A DNA stretch of 64,000 nucleotides from assembly GCA_030827005.1 (NCBI GenBank), contig JAVBJL010000008.1:23926-87925 (forward strand). The letters run 5' to 3'. A model generated the notes under the pieces. The model was not told the origin of the DNA. It was given only the letters and a program-made list of their open reading frames with translations, and did not search any database. Origin of the DNA: Wigglesworthia glossinidia (GTDB taxonomy: Bacteria; Pseudomonadota; Gammaproteobacteria; Enterobacterales; Enterobacteriaceae). Positions 1 to 10,499 of this stretch are shown here, piece after piece; positions within the stretch are counted from its first letter, which is position 1, and each line of letters begins with the position of its first letter. A program made the position numbers and the translations under genes.

Positions 1-168
1 GATAATATTCACTATAATATATCGAATAAAGTTCGCATATCTAGTGGGATTTTTCTAAAATGGTTTTCTTCATTTGGACCAATTTCTTTATCTTATGCCA
101 TTCCGATTCAAAAACATACTTATGATCATATTGAGTCTATCCAATTTAATATTGGAAAAACATGGTAA
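1..168 (+). CDS. bamA: BamA C-terminal end (partial, runs off window start)
   Basis: Reading frame 1 is open from base 1 to the TAA at 166-168. It encodes the last 55 residues of the Omp85 outer-membrane protein assembly factor. The tail ends FNIGKTW, the same C-terminal beta-signal as in E. coli BamA, and the stretch SSGIFLKWFSSFGPISLSYA aligns with the last barrel strands of that family. BamA inserts beta-barrel proteins into the outer membrane. Its position directly upstream of skp and lpxD is the standard enterobacterial order. It is too short for the ORF track, and only the end is visible, so nothing can be said about the POTRA domains. Confidence 0.93.
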   Translation, partial: DNIHYNISNKVRISSGIFLKWFSSFGPISLSYAIPIQKHTYDHIESIQFNIGKTW

Positions 169-237
169 AAATTAATCAATTTTTTACTGGATTTAATAAT
201 TAATAAAATTTCATAAAAATTTAAGGAATATTTATCA

Positions 238-747
238 GTGAACACACGATCTTTAATATCCTGCTTTATTTTTACTTTTATCTTCATGTTTATACAAAAA
301 ACATATGCAATTGAAAAAATTGCAATTATTAATTTAATAAATATTTTTCAACAATCTCCGCAACAAGCATTAGCTGCTAAACAATTAGAAATTGAATTTC
401 AAGATCGTGCTACAGAACTGGATTTAATCCAACGCGATTTAAATGCAAAAATTGAAATTTTAAAAAGAAATTCAAAAAATATGGATTCCAATGCACGTAA
501 TGCTTTAGAAGAAGCACTGACTGCACAGCGCGAAAATTTTTCTAATAAAGCTAAGTCGTTTGATCATGATCAAATGCAAAGGCAACATGAAGAACAAAAT
601 AAAATTATTAACCAAATTAAACATATTACAAAGCAAGTTGCATTTGAAAAAGGTTATCAATTAGTTATTGATTCTAATGCGATAATTTATTTTAATAATA
701 TTCAAGATATTACTGAAGATGTTTTAAAAAAAATGGATCAAAAATAA
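238..747 (+). CDS. skp: Periplasmic chaperone Skp/OmpH
   Basis: Skp is a trimeric periplasmic chaperone that holds unfolded outer-membrane proteins on their way to BamA. The first 24 residues form a hydrophobic signal peptide ending KTYA, so the mature protein would begin IEKIAIINL, like E. coli ADKIAIVNM. Residues of about 50-125 are rich in charged heptads and should form the coiled-coil arms. The C-terminal segment YQLVIDSNAIIYF matches the family core. Length 169 aa against 161 in E. coli. The start is GTG with an AAGGA ribosome site about 11 bases upstream. The stop overlaps the lpxD start by one base (TAATG), so the two are translationally coupled. Confidence 0.95.
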   Translation: MNTRSLISCFIFTFIFMFIQKTYAIEKIAIINLINIFQQSPQQALAAKQLEIEFQDRATELDLIQRDLNAKIEILKRNSKNMDSNARNALEEALTAQRENFSNKAKSFDHDQMQRQHEEQNKIINQIKHITKQVAFEKGYQLVIDSNAIIYFNNIQDITEDVLKKMDQK

Positions 748-1772
748 TGTTGGCAATTAGTCTTTCGGAATTAGCAAAAAAAATATACGCAAAATTATAC
801 GGAGATGATAATGTTATTATACATGGAATATCTTCTATAGAAAATGCTAGATCCGGGCACATTTCATTTCTATCTGATAAGAGATTTAGAAAAAAATTAT
901 CTTTATGTAAAGCTTCGGCGATTATCATATCTAAACACGATCTGCCATTTTGTAAACAAAATGCATTAGTAGCAAAAGATCCTTATCTTGCTTATGCACG
1001 AGCAGCCCAAATTATGAATAATACGCCAGTTCCAAATTATGGAATCAGTAAAAATTCTATTATTTCTAAAGATGTTTTATATGGTAAAAATATTAGTGTC
1101 GGACATCATTCAGTTATTGAATCTGGAGTAAAATTGGGAGATGACGTGATTATTGGATCTGGATGTTTTATTGGTCAAAAATCATTGATCGGATCCTATA
1201 CTCGATTGTGGGATAATACCACTATACATCATAGCACTATAATTGGAAAATGTTGCGTGATACATTCTGGAGCTGTTATAGGATCAGATGGTTTTGGATA
1301 TGCAAATGATCGTGGAACTTGGATTAAAATCCCTCATTTCGGTAAAGTCGTTCTTGGAAATAATACTGAAATTGGTTCATTAACTACAATAGACAGAGGG
1401 TCTTTAGATGATACATATATCGGAAATGGAGTGATCATCGATAATCAATGTCAAATTGCACATAATGTATACATTGGAGATCATACAGCAGTTGCTGGAG
1501 GAGTAATTATGGCTGGCAGTGCAAGTATTGGTCGTAATTGTATGATTGGAGGAGCTAGCGTAATTAATGGTCATATTACAATTTGTGATCAAGTTATAAT
1601 TACTGGCATGTCTATGGTAATGCGCTCTATCAATTCTCCCGGAATATATTCTTCAGGAATTCCAACTCAAATAAATAAACAATGGAGAAAAAATACCGTA
1701 TTAATAATGAATATTAACAAAATTAAAAAAAAAATACAAAAATTACAAAAACAAGTTTCAAAATTAATTTAA
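747..1772 (+). CDS. lpxD: UDP-3-O-(3-hydroxymyristoyl)glucosamine N-acyltransferase LpxD
   Basis: LpxD is the third enzyme of lipid A synthesis. It transfers a 3-hydroxyacyl chain from acyl-ACP to the 2-amino group of UDP-3-O-acyl-glucosamine in the cytoplasm. An N-terminal uridine-binding domain (about 1-105) is followed by left-handed parallel beta-helix hexapeptide repeats (about 110-310) and a short C-terminal helix. The catalytic His falls at residue 239 in QIAHNV, the same number as in E. coli. Length is 341 aa, equal to the E. coli protein. It overlaps skp by one base and lies upstream of fabZ-lpxA-lpxB, with a spacer of about 125 bases to fabZ. A complete, well-conserved member. Confidence 0.97.
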   Translation: MLAISLSELAKKIYAKLYGDDNVIIHGISSIENARSGHISFLSDKRFRKKLSLCKASAIIISKHDLPFCKQNALVAKDPYLAYARAAQIMNNTPVPNYGISKNSIISKDVLYGKNISVGHHSVIESGVKLGDDVIIGSGCFIGQKSLIGSYTRLWDNTTIHHSTIIGKCCVIHSGAVIGSDGFGYANDRGTWIKIPHFGKVVLGNNTEIGSLTTIDRGSLDDTYIGNGVIIDNQCQIAHNVYIGDHTAVAGGVIMAGSASIGRNCMIGGASVINGHITICDQVIITGMSMVMRSINSPGIYSSGIPTQINKQWRKNTVLIMNINKIKKKIQKLQKQVSKLI

Positions 1773-1897
1773 TATGCAATCGCATAAAATAAATAAATTA
1801 ATCATATCTTTTAATTTATTTAAAATAAAATCTATTTTTACTTCTTATTTTTAGCATAATGCTGCATGAATATAACGCTTTAAACAGGAAAAGTGTT

Positions 1898-2365
1898 TTG
1901 ACTACTAATAATCATACTCTTAATATCGAAGAGATATTAGAATTTCTACCTCATCGTTTTCCATTTTTACTTGTTGATCGTGTTTTAGACTTTGAACAAG
2001 GAAAATTTTTACGTGCAATTAAAAATGTTTCTTTTAATGAACCATTTTTTCAAGGACATTTTCCAGGCAATCCGATTTTTCCAGGTGTATTAATTCTTGA
2101 AGCAATGGCACAAGCAACTGGTATTTTAGCATTTAAAAGTTCAGGTAAACTGTCTCCAGGAGAATTATATTATTTTGCTGCTATCGATCAAGCAAGATTT
2201 AAAAAACCTGTACAACCAGGAGATCAAATGATTTTACAAGTCACTTTTATTAAAGAACGTCGAGGGGTTGCAAGATTTCATGGAATTGCAAAAGTAGATA
2301 ATAAAATAACTTGTGAAGCATCTATGATGTGCGCTCGTAGACGGGAATTAAATGTTCGTGATTAA
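1898..2365 (+). CDS. fabZ: (3R)-hydroxyacyl-ACP dehydratase FabZ
   Basis: FabZ dehydrates 3-hydroxyacyl-ACP in fatty-acid elongation and competes with LpxA and LpxD for 3-hydroxymyristoyl-ACP. The single hot-dog domain contains [12 protein letters not shown] with catalytic His54 and Glu68 in E. coli numbering. The ORF track starts at ATG 1859, but I place the start at TTG 1898. From there the protein reads [14 protein letters not shown], colinear with E. coli MTTNTHTLQIEEIL, which also uses TTG. The AGGAA at 1886-1890 sits 7 bases upstream, while the ATG has no such site. Length 155 aa versus 151. The 3' end overlaps lpxA by 14 bases. Confidence 0.96.
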   Translation: MTTNNHTLNIEEILEFLPHRFPFLLVDRVLDFEQGKFLRAIKNVSFNEPFFQGHFPGNPIFPGVLILEAMAQATGILAFKSSGKLSPGELYYFAAIDQARFKKPVQPGDQMILQVTFIKERRGVARFHGIAKVDNKITCEASMMCARRRELNVRD

Positions 2366-3146
2366 TCAATCTGCTTCTGTGCATCCTAGTTCTATTATTA
2401 ATGATAATGCTATTATTCACGCCGATGTTTACATTGGTCCGTTTTGTCTAATTGGTGCACAAGTTGAAATTGGGGCGCGTACTGTATTAAAATCACATGT
2501 AATTATTAATGGAATGACATATTTGGGAGAAGATAATTTTATTTATCAATTTTCATCAATTGGAGAAGTCAATCAAGATCTTAAATATTCTGGAGAAAAT
2601 ACACGTGTTTATATTGGCGATAGAAATATTATTCGAGAAAATTCTACAATTCATCGCGGTACAATTCAAGGGCATAATATAACAAAAATTGGTAATGATA
2701 ATTTATTCATGGTGAATGTACATATAGCACATGATTGTATAATAGGAAATAACTGTATTTTAGCAAATAATGTAACTTTAGGAGGACATGTAAAAATTGA
2801 AGACTACGTAATCATTGGAGGAATGACTGCTATACATCAAAACTGTATTATTGGCTCGCACGTAATGATTGGAGGATGTTCTGGAGTATCTCAAGATGTT
2901 CCACCATTTATTCTTGCACAAGGAAATCATGCAACTCCTTTTGGTATAAATATAGAAGGATTAAAGCGTCGAGGTTTTGATAAACAAACAAGAATTGCTA
3001 TTCGAAATGCTTATAAAATTATTTATCGTAGCGGACATACATTGCAAAATATTAAAAAGGAACTTAAAAAACTTGCCAAATCACATCAAATTATTTATTT
3101 ATTTTTAGATTTTTTTGCTCAATCTAAAAGAGGAATTATTAGATAA
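2352..3146 (+). CDS. lpxA: Acyl-ACP--UDP-N-acetylglucosamine O-acyltransferase LpxA
   Basis: LpxA catalyses the first step of lipid A synthesis, acylating the 3-OH of UDP-GlcNAc with 3-hydroxymyristoyl-ACP. The N-terminal two thirds is a hexapeptide left-handed beta-helix, followed by a helical C-terminal domain ([19 protein letters not shown]). The catalytic His lies in NVHIAHDC. Length 264 aa (262 in E. coli). Either ATG 2352 or GTG 2358 could start it. The GTG gives [10 protein letters not shown], colinear with E. coli MIDKSAFVHP, so the true protein may lack the first two residues of the track ORF. It overlaps the end of fabZ, which suggests coupled translation. Confidence 0.97.
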   Translation: MFVINQSASVHPSSIINDNAIIHADVYIGPFCLIGAQVEIGARTVLKSHVIINGMTYLGEDNFIYQFSSIGEVNQDLKYSGENTRVYIGDRNIIRENSTIHRGTIQGHNITKIGNDNLFMVNVHIAHDCIIGNNCILANNVTLGGHVKIEDYVIIGGMTAIHQNCIIGSHVMIGGCSGVSQDVPPFILAQGNHATPFGINIEGLKRRGFDKQTRIAIRNAYKIIYRSGHTLQNIKKELKKLAKSHQIIYLFLDFFAQSKRGIIR

Positions 3147-4310
3147 TTGAATAACAAATATATTTCTATCGGAATAGTAGTAGGGGAAATTTCAGGAGAT
3201 CTATTAGGAGCGAGTTTAATAAAAACTTTAAATGTTTTAATACCAAATATTAAATTTTTTGGCATTGCAGGACCAGAAATGTTAAAAGAAAAAAATGTAG
3301 AATCTTGGTATTCAATAAAAGAACTATCAATAATAGGAATTACTGAAATCATATGGAAAATTCCAAAAATTCTTAAAATAAGAAAAGCATTAATTAAAAG
3401 ATTTTTTAATTTAAAACCTCATTTATTTATTGGAATCGACGCTCCAGAATTCAATCTCGATTTAGCATTGGCACTAAAACAAAAAGGAATTAAAACAATG
3501 CACTATATTGGACCATCTATTTGGGCTTGGAGAAAAAATAGAATATTAAAAATTAAAAAAGCTGTCGATAAAATATTAACAATTTTACCTTTTGAAAAAA
3601 AAATATATGATTATTTTAATATATCATGTGATTTTATTGGACATCCGTTAGCAGATAAAATACCAATGCATCCAAACAAGTCTAAAATGCGATCAAGTTT
3701 AGGAATTTCAAAATATATGCCTTGTCTAGCTTTGCTGCCCGGTAGTCGCATTGTTGAAATCAATTTATTAAGTGCACGTTTTTTAGATGCAGCAAAAATT
3801 ATAAAATATCATTTTCCAAATCTTCAAGTATTAGTTCCTATGGCAAACGACTTTTTAAAACAAAAATTTATATCTATTCAATCAAAAATAGCTCCAAACT
3901 TATCAATATTTATTTCAAATGAAAGTTCTTATAAAATATTAGCATGTTCAGATGCTGCGATTGTTGCCTCTGGTACTGCTACATTGGAATGTATGTTTGC
4001 GAAATGTCCAATGGTTGTGGGATATTATATGAAAGCATTAAATTTTATGTTATTAAAAAGATTAGTGTATACTAAATGGATATCATTGCCAAATCTAATC
4101 GCGAAAAAATTAATTGTATCAGAAAAAATACAACAGGATTGTTGTCCAGAAATTTTAGCAAAAGAAATTTTGCCTTTTTTTAAAAATCAAAAGAAAACAA
4201 AAAAATTAAAAAATATATTTTATAAATTGCATAGAAAAATGCGTTGTAATGCCGATTACAAAGCAGCTAATTCCGTTTTAGATTTGCTAAAAGATATATG
4301 TAAAACATGA
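3147..4310 (+). CDS. lpxB: Lipid-A-disaccharide synthase LpxB
   Basis: LpxB is a family 19 glycosyltransferase at the inner face of the cytoplasmic membrane. It joins UDP-2,3-diacylglucosamine and lipid X into the lipid A disaccharide. The N-terminal GEISGDLLGASLI, the central GPSIWAWRKNR and the C-terminal ASGTATLECMF are family signatures. Length 387 aa (382 in E. coli). The start is TTG, immediately after the lpxA stop with no intervening base; AGAGGAA about 13 bases upstream may serve both termination and restart. In E. coli rnhB follows. Here only 34 bases separate lpxB from dnaE, so rnhB has been lost. Confidence 0.95.
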   Translation: MNNKYISIGIVVGEISGDLLGASLIKTLNVLIPNIKFFGIAGPEMLKEKNVESWYSIKELSIIGITEIIWKIPKILKIRKALIKRFFNLKPHLFIGIDAPEFNLDLALALKQKGIKTMHYIGPSIWAWRKNRILKIKKAVDKILTILPFEKKIYDYFNISCDFIGHPLADKIPMHPNKSKMRSSLGISKYMPCLALLPGSRIVEINLLSARFLDAAKIIKYHFPNLQVLVPMANDFLKQKFISIQSKIAPNLSIFISNESSYKILACSDAAIVASGTATLECMFAKCPMVVGYYMKALNFMLLKRLVYTKWISLPNLIAKKLIVSEKIQQDCCPEILAKEILPFFKNQKKTKKLKNIFYKLHRKMRCNADYKAANSVLDLLKDICKT

Positions 4311-4344
4311 AATACATTACAGTTAATTTCTATAGGAAAACCGA

Positions 4345-7300
4345 ATGTCAGAACCGCAATTCATACATTTAAAAGTACATAGCGATTATTCTATAATAGA
4401 TGGATTATCAAAAATAGAAAATATTTTATATCAAGCTAAAAAATTTTGTATGCCAGCTATAGCAATTACGGATTTTACTAATATATATGGATTAATTAAA
4501 TTTTATAATACTGCGCATAATTTTGGAATTAAACCAATTATTGGTGCAGATTTTTTATTAAAAAACAACATACAATGTCAAAAAGAAAATTTATCCGAAA
4601 TTACTATTTTAGTATCTGATAATTTTGGTTATCACAATTTAATTATGTTAATTTCTAAAGCTTATCAAATTGGTTTCAATAATAACTGCCCAACAATTAT
4701 TCGAGAATGGTTAATAGAACACAGTAAAGGATTAATCGTATTATCTGGATCAGTATTTGGTGAATTAGGAAAATATTTTAAAAAAAATGAAAAAAGCAAC
4801 ATAATTGATTGTATTAATTTTTATAAAAAATATTTTTATAACAGATTTTATTTAGAATTAGAACGTATTGGTTATAAACATGAAGAGGAATACATTCAAT
4901 TTGCATTAAAAATATCATTAAAATACCATATTCCAGTGGTAGCAACAAATAAAATCTGTTTTATTCATTCAAAAAATTTTCAATCACATATGGTAAAAGT
5001 AGCAATCTATAATAACACTACATTAAAAAATTTAAAAAATACTAAATACACTATTCAGCAATATATGCGTAGTACAAAAGAAATGTGTAGTTTATTTTCT
5101 GATATTCCAGAAGCATTAAAAAATAGCGTAGAAATTGCTAAAAGATGTAATGTTACTATTAGTTTAGGGAAGTACCATTTACCTAAAATATACACTAAGA
5201 ATTTATCTTCACAAGAATACTTAACACAACGTGTAAAATTAGGTCTAGAAGAAAGATTAAATATCTTATTTCCGTGCATATCAGAAAAATCTATTAATAG
5301 AAAAATTTATGATATTCGTATAAAACATGAATTAAATATAATTAATAAAATGGAATTTTCTAGTTATTTTTTAATTGTTATGGAATTTATTGAATGGGCA
5401 AAAAAAAATTATATTCCAGTTGGACCAGGAAGAGGTTCTGGAGCAGGATCTCTAGTTGCATATGCATTAAATATTACCGACGTTAATCCATTACAGTTTG
5501 AATTATTATTTGAAAGATTTTTAAATCCAGAAAGAATTTCTATGCCAGATTTAGATATTGATTTTTGCATGGAAAAAAGAGATTTGGTAATTGATTATGT
5601 CATTCAATTATATGGAAAAAAATCTGTTGCACAAATTATTACATTTGGAACTATGACAGCGAAATCTGTTATTCGAGATGTAGGAAGAGTGTTAGGATAC
5701 CCTTATGTGTTTGTAGATCGTATTTCAAAACTAATTCCATCAGATTTTGGAATTACTTTAAAAAAATCTTTAATTAATTGTAAACAATTAAAACAATTAT
5801 ATGTAACAAATGAAGAAGTAAAAATAATTATTGATATGGCAAAAAATCTCGAAGGTGTTATAAAAAATATTGGAACACATGCAGGTGGAGTGGTAATTTC
5901 ACCAGGAGAAATTACTAACTTTACTCCTATATATTATGATATTAAAAATGATACCCAACTTACTCAATTTGATAAAGATGATATAGAAAAAGTAGGATTA
6001 GTAAAATTTGATTTTTTAGGTTTACGCACACTTACTGTGATTGATTGGACTGTAAAAATAATTAATAGAAAAAAATTAGCAAATAATTTAAAAACAATAA
6101 ATATAAAAAATATTCCCTTAAATGACATAAAAAGTTTTAATTTATTAAAAAAAGCAAAAACTACCGCTATATTTCAATTAGAATCTAAAGGAATCAAAGA
6201 ACTAATCAAAAGATTGCAACCAGATTGCTTTGAAGATATTATTGCTTTAGTTGCATTATTTCGCCCAGGACCACTGCAGTCCGGAATGGTAGAGAATTTT
6301 ATTAATAGGAAACATGGTCGTGAAAAAATTTCTTATCCAGATCCAATTTGGCAACATAAATCATTAAAACCAATTTTAAAATCAACATATGGAATTATTT
6401 TATATCAAGAACAAGTCATGCAAATTGCTCAAACTTTAGCAGGATATTCTTTAGGAGAAGCAGATCTTTTGAGAAGAGCAATGGGGAAAAAAAAACAAAA
6501 AGAGATGTCAGAACAACGCGAAAGATTTAAATCTGGAGCTACAAAAAAAGGGATCGACGCAATTTTTGCAGTAAAAATATTCGATTTGTTGGAAAAATTT
6601 GCTGGATATGGTTTTAATAAATCTCATTCAACAGCTTATGCATTAATTTCTTATCAAACATTATGGTTGAAAACACATTATCCATCTGAATTTATGGCAG
6701 CAGCTATGAGCGCTGATATGGATAATACAGAAAAAATTATTACCTTAGTAGAAGAATGTAATAATATGGGAATTAAAATTATTTCTCCAAATATTAATAT
6801 TGGAAATTATTATTTTCGTTCACAAGATGATAAAATTATATATGGATTAGGTGCAATTAAAGGTATTGGAATCTCTTCTGTTAAAGATATTATTAAACAA
6901 TTAAAAAAACATGGAAAATTTAAAAATATATTTGATTTATGTGCGCGTACAGATTCTAAAAAATTAAGTAAAAGAGTTATGGAAAAATTAATTTATTCAG
7001 GTGCTTTAGATACATTACAAAAAAATCGTTTTGACAGCATACAAAATTTACCCAATGCTATGCGATTTTCTAATCAAAAAAAAATAGATACACTTTTTAA
7101 GCAACAAGATATGTTTAGACATACTTTACATTCGTTACAAATGAAACAAGTTAAGATTAAAAATCCAAATAATTTTTCATTAAACCATTTTAATTTATTA
7201 GAAGAAGAAAAAAATGCACTAGGATTTTATTTAAGTGAACATCCGATCACAAGATATCTAGAGGAACTTGTATACTATACTCATGGAACATTATTAAAAC

Positions 7301-7827
7301 ATATTACATCTGATTTAAAAGGAAAAGTTAAAACAATATTTGGAATGATATTTGCAATTAAAACAATACGTGATAAATCTGGAAATTATTTTAAATTATT
7401 AATGATAGATGATTCTTCAAAAAAACTAGAAATAATATTAAGTATGGAACTATTTAATAAAAATCAAAATATTATTAAAAAAAATCAAATTGTTATTTTA
7501 AATGGAAAAATTTTATTTGAGAAAAATCAGTTAAAAATTATTTGTAAGAATATCATGAGTATCGATGAGTCTCGAAAAAAATATGTGAAAAAAATCAATG
7601 TTATTTTATTTTACGATAAAAATATACGTATTTTATCAAAAAATATGCATATATTTGAAAACAAAAAAAATTCAAAAAATGTATTAATTGAATTTTTCAC
7701 AAAAAATAAAAACAATATAGTTAAATTATACAATGAAAAAAAATTTTATATAGAACCTATAGAAAAAATAGTTCAAAATATCTATTTAATATATGGAATC
7801 GAAAAAGTTCACTTTGAATTTTATTAA
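4345..7827 (+). CDS. dnaE: DNA polymerase III alpha subunit (replicative polymerase)
   Basis: This is the catalytic subunit of the replicative DNA polymerase III holoenzyme. An N-terminal PHP domain begins [16 protein letters not shown]. The C-family polymerase core carries PDLDIDF near residues 401-406, with two of the three catalytic aspartates; the third lies in [11 protein letters not shown]. The helix-hairpin-helix and OB-fold region and a tau-binding tail follow. At 1160 aa it equals the E. coli length, and I see no interruption. The C-terminal 120 residues are very Lys/Asn/Ile-rich and the least conserved part. It contains a nine-A run at 5400-5408 that stays in frame. Six bases separate it from accA. 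Confidence 0.97.
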   Translation: MSEPQFIHLKVHSDYSIIDGLSKIENILYQAKKFCMPAIAITDFTNIYGLIKFYNTAHNFGIKPIIGADFLLKNNIQCQKENLSEITILVSDNFGYHNLIMLISKAYQIGFNNNCPTIIREWLIEHSKGLIVLSGSVFGELGKYFKKNEKSNIIDCINFYKKYFYNRFYLELERIGYKHEEEYIQFALKISLKYHIPVVATNKICFIHSKNFQSHMVKVAIYNNTTLKNLKNTKYTIQQYMRSTKEMCSLFSDIPEALKNSVEIAKRCNVTISLGKYHLPKIYTKNLSSQEYLTQRVKLGLEERLNILFPCISEKSINRKIYDIRIKHELNIINKMEFSSYFLIVMEFIEWAKKNYIPVGPGRGSGAGSLVAYALNITDVNPLQFELLFERFLNPERISMPDLDIDFCMEKRDLVIDYVIQLYGKKSVAQIITFGTMTAKSVIRDVGRVLGYPYVFVDRISKLIPSDFGITLKKSLINCKQLKQLYVTNEEVKIIIDMAKNLEGVIKNIGTHAGGVVISPGEITNFTPIYYDIKNDTQLTQFDKDDIEKVGLVKFDFLGLRTLTVIDWTVKIINRKKLANNLKTINIKNIPLNDIKSFNLLKKAKTTAIFQLESKGIKELIKRLQPDCFEDIIALVALFRPGPLQSGMVENFINRKHGREKISYPDPIWQHKSLKPILKSTYGIILYQEQVMQIAQTLAGYSLGEADLLRRAMGKKKQKEMSEQRERFKSGATKKGIDAIFAVKIFDLLEKFAGYGFNKSHSTAYALISYQTLWLKTHYPSEFMAAAMSADMDNTEKIITLVEECNNMGIKIISPNINIGNYYFRSQDDKIIYGLGAIKGIGISSVKDIIKQLKKHGKFKNIFDLCARTDSKKLSKRVMEKLIYSGALDTLQKNRFDSIQNLPNAMRFSNQKKIDTLFKQQDMFRHTLHSLQMKQVKIKNPNNFSLNHFNLLEEEKNALGFYLSEHPITRYLEELVYYTHGTLLKHITSDLKGKVKTIFGMIFAIKTIRDKSGNYFKLLMIDDSSKKLEIILSMELFNKNQNIIKKNQIVILNGKILFEKNQLKIICKNIMSIDESRKKYVKKINVILFYDKNIRILSKNMHIFENKKNSKNVLIEFFTKNKNNIVKLYNEKKFYIEPIEKIVQNIYLIYGIEKVHFEFY

Positions 7828-7833
7828 AATACT

Positions 7834-8793
7834 ATGAATTTAAATTTCCTTGATTTCGAAGAACCTATTACTAATTTAGAATCCAAAATAAATTCTTTAA
7901 TTGAATTAAGTAGTCGAGATAAAACGCTACATATTAATTTAGATAAAGAAATTCATTGTCTGCGTAAAAAAAGTCTAGAATTAACAAAAAAAATTTTTTC
8001 TAACTTGAATGCATGGCAAATTACTCAATTAGCCAGACATCCTATGCGACCATATACTCTTGATTATATAAAAAATATTTTTACAGATTTTGATGAGTTA
8101 TCTGGCGATCGTTTATATGGAGATGACAAAGCGATTATAGGAGGTATTGGCAGATTAAATTCACGTCCAGTAATGATTATAGGGCATCAAAAAGGAAGAG
8201 AAATTAAAGAAAAAATTTTTAGAAATTTTGGAATGCCAGCGCCAGAAGGATATAGAAAAGCATTAAGATTGATGCACATGGCAGATCGATTTAAATTACC
8301 TATTATTACATTAATAGACACCCCTGGTGCATATCCAGGAATAGGTGCTGAAAAACGAGGACAATCAGAAGCAATTGCAAAAAACTTAAGAGAAATGTCT
8401 ATATTAACAGTTCCTATAATTTGTACGATTATAGGAGAAGGTGGATCTGGAGGAGCGTTGGCAATTGGAGTAGGAGATAAAATTAATATGCTACAATATA
8501 GTATATACTCAGTAATTTCCCCGGAGGGTTGCGCTGCAATTTTATGGAAAGATGTCAATAAAGCTCCGGTTGCTGCAAAATCTATGGGTATTATTGCATC
8601 TAAATTAAAAAAATTAAATTTAATTGATACTATTGTTCCTGAACCTTTAGGAGGAGCGCATCGAGATTTAAATATAATTACTGCTAATTTAAAAGATAGA
8701 TTGTTAAAAGATCTAAAAATGTTAGATAAAATGAGCGTTTCTGAATTACTAAATTTTAGATATAAAAAATTAATGAGCTATGGATATGTGTAA
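7834..8793 (+). CDS. accA: Acetyl-CoA carboxylase carboxyltransferase alpha subunit
   Basis: AccA pairs with AccD to move the carboxyl group from carboxybiotin to acetyl-CoA, the committed step of fatty-acid synthesis. The 319 aa protein equals the E. coli length. It shows the crotonase-fold signatures [23 protein letters not shown] and [13 protein letters not shown] with oxyanion-hole glycines. It closes the lpx-dnaE-accA block, starting six bases after dnaE. The E. coli neighbour ldcC and downstream genes are absent. After a spacer of about 240 AT-rich bases the map jumps to cvrA, which lies at a distant locus in E. coli. Confidence 0.97.
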   Translation: MNLNFLDFEEPITNLESKINSLIELSSRDKTLHINLDKEIHCLRKKSLELTKKIFSNLNAWQITQLARHPMRPYTLDYIKNIFTDFDELSGDRLYGDDKAIIGGIGRLNSRPVMIIGHQKGREIKEKIFRNFGMPAPEGYRKALRLMHMADRFKLPIITLIDTPGAYPGIGAEKRGQSEAIAKNLREMSILTVPIICTIIGEGGSGGALAIGVGDKINMLQYSIYSVISPEGCAAILWKDVNKAPVAAKSMGIIASKLKKLNLIDTIVPEPLGGAHRDLNIITANLKDRLLKDLKMLDKMSVSELLNFRYKKLMSYGYV

Positions 8794-9033
8794 TATTATA
8801 TATCTAAAAAGATTTAATTATCAATTGAAATATTGAATGTATTAAAAATAAAATTCATTTAATAAGTATACGCTTATACGACTTTTTTTTAAATATCTAA
8901 AACTTTATACATATAAAAAAATAAATAATATATATAATATTTAGTAGTTATGTAATACATACTAATTATTTTATTTATCAAAATCTTTACACTTATATAT
9001 CTTAATAGATAAAATAACAATATAATCATTAAT

Positions 9034-10479
9034 ATGATCAATTATTTTATTATTTGTTCATTTTTAATAATAATCAGTATTGTGCTAAGCACGTTCTCAT
9101 CACGATTAGGAATTCCTATTTTATTAATTTTTTTAGTACTTGGCATGTTAGCAGGAATTGATGGAATAGGAAAAATAGATTTTAATGATTATTCTGTTGC
9201 TTATACAATAAGCAATTTAGCACTAGCAATTATTTTATTAGATGGAGGTATAAAAACTAAATTCCAAACATTACGAATAGCTTTACTACCAGCTCTATCC
9301 TTGTCAACTCTTGGAGTAATTATTACATCAGGTCTTACTGGAATAGTAGCATCATGGATATTTAAATTAAATGTACTAGAAGGTATGTTAATTGGAGCTA
9401 TAATTGGATCTACAGATGCTTCAGCTGTTTTTTCACTTTTAGGAAATACAAATCTTAAAGAACGTGTAAATGCTACTTTAGAAATTGAATCTGGAAGCAA
9501 TGATCCTATGTCTATGTTTTTAACTACTACGTTAATATCCATTATTCAAAATAAAAATTCTATTAATATAAATTTAGAAATGTTATTAAATTTGTTTTAT
9601 GAATTTGGTTTAGGTATTATCTTAGGATGCATAGGAGGCTGGTGTATATGTAAAGTGATTAATTACTTAAAATTAGCTCATGCTTTATATCCCTTGCTAG
9701 CTTTAAGCGGAGGAATTATGGTGTTTAGCATTACTAATTTATTGCATGGAAGCGGTATTTTATCAATTTATTTATGCGGACTAATGCTAGGAAATTATCC
9801 AATTCGAAATCGTTTTGAAATTTTACAAGTATTTGATGGTATAACATGGCTCAGTCAAATCTGTATGTTTTTAATTTTAGGATTATTAGTTACTCCAAGT
9901 GATTTATTAAATATTGCACATCCAGCCTTATTATTATCTTTTTGGATTATCTTTATTGCACGTCCTTTATCAGTACTATTTGGATTATTACCATTTAAAC
10001 AATATACAAAAAAAGAACGTTTATTTTTATCCTGGGTTGGTTTAAGAGGTGCAGTACCTATTATTCTTTCTGTCTTTCCAATGATGGCAGGTTTAAACAA
10101 TGCTCATTTGTATTTTAATGTATCTTTTTTTATTGTTTTAATTTCTTTATTAATACAGGGAACATCTATTAATTTTATAGCAAAATTAACCAAGGTAACT
10201 GTATCTAAAATAAATACGCCAATTTTTCGAAGAGAAATTGGTTCTTATAAAGAAAATTTTTGGGAAATACTATTGTATAAAATTAGAAGTGGGAGTTACT
10301 TATCTAGAATGCAATTGAACACACTAAGTTTACCTCGACACTCTCATCTCGTTGCAATTCTTAGAAAGAATAAACTTGTACCGATTTTTTCCAATACTAA
10401 ATTGTATGATAACGATATAGTTGTAATTATAGCAAAAAATTCTACTTTATTAAAATTAGAAAAGTTATTTAGTGGTTAA
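9034..10479 (+). CDS. cvrA: K+/H+ antiporter CvrA (NhaP2 type), C-terminally shortened
   Basis: This CPA1-family cation/proton antiporter sits in the inner membrane. About twelve hydrophobic segments cover residues 1-385. SSRLGIPILLIFLVLGMLAG and IEIESGSNDPMSMFL-type motifs are shared with E. coli CvrA (NhaP2), including the conserved Asp of SGSNDP. After the membrane domain, residues of about 395-481 hold one RCK_C-like segment ending LEKLFSG. E. coli CvrA is 578 aa and continues for roughly 90 residues more in a CorC-HlyC-type domain. Here a stop comes at that junction and alr begins 20 bases later, so the last domain has been cut off. Its neighbour, a dadX-type racemase, keeps the E. coli adjacency. 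Confidence 0.93.
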   Translation: MINYFIICSFLIIISIVLSTFSSRLGIPILLIFLVLGMLAGIDGIGKIDFNDYSVAYTISNLALAIILLDGGIKTKFQTLRIALLPALSLSTLGVIITSGLTGIVASWIFKLNVLEGMLIGAIIGSTDASAVFSLLGNTNLKERVNATLEIESGSNDPMSMFLTTTLISIIQNKNSININLEMLLNLFYEFGLGIILGCIGGWCICKVINYLKLAHALYPLLALSGGIMVFSITNLLHGSGILSIYLCGLMLGNYPIRNRFEILQVFDGITWLSQICMFLILGLLVTPSDLLNIAHPALLLSFWIIFIARPLSVLFGLLPFKQYTKKERLFLSWVGLRGAVPIILSVFPMMAGLNNAHLYFNVSFFIVLISLLIQGTSINFIAKLTKVTVSKINTPIFRREIGSYKENFWEILLYKIRSGSYLSRMQLNTLSLPRHSHLVAILRKNKLVPIFSNTKLYDNDIVVIIAKNSTLLKLEKLFSG

Positions 10480-10499
10480 ATTAAAAGAAATTTTAATTT
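10478..10499. terminator. Convergent hairpin between cvrA and alr
   Basis: The 20-base gap between the convergent cvrA and alr genes is almost entirely an inverted repeat: AAATTAAAA, loop GAAA, TTTTAATTT. It is followed by T-rich sequence on the plus strand (TTTTTATT). The position and the GAAA loop suggest a bidirectional terminator. The stem has no G-C pair, so this is an inference from placement. Confidence 0.4.

Noticed and set aside
1404-1592. 62-aa minus-strand ORF rich in Asn, Ser, Thr and Cys inside lpxD
   Set aside because: It is the complement of the hexapeptide repeats of LpxD, which explains its repetitive look.
8187-8558. 123-aa minus-strand ORF inside accA
   Set aside because: It is antisense to a fully conserved gene and its sequence mirrors AccA codons (for example, Gly-rich motifs read as Pro-rich). 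It has no homology and no ribosome site.
9201-9542. 113-aa minus-strand ORF inside cvrA
   Set aside because: Shadow of the conserved antiporter frame; the composition follows the sense codons.
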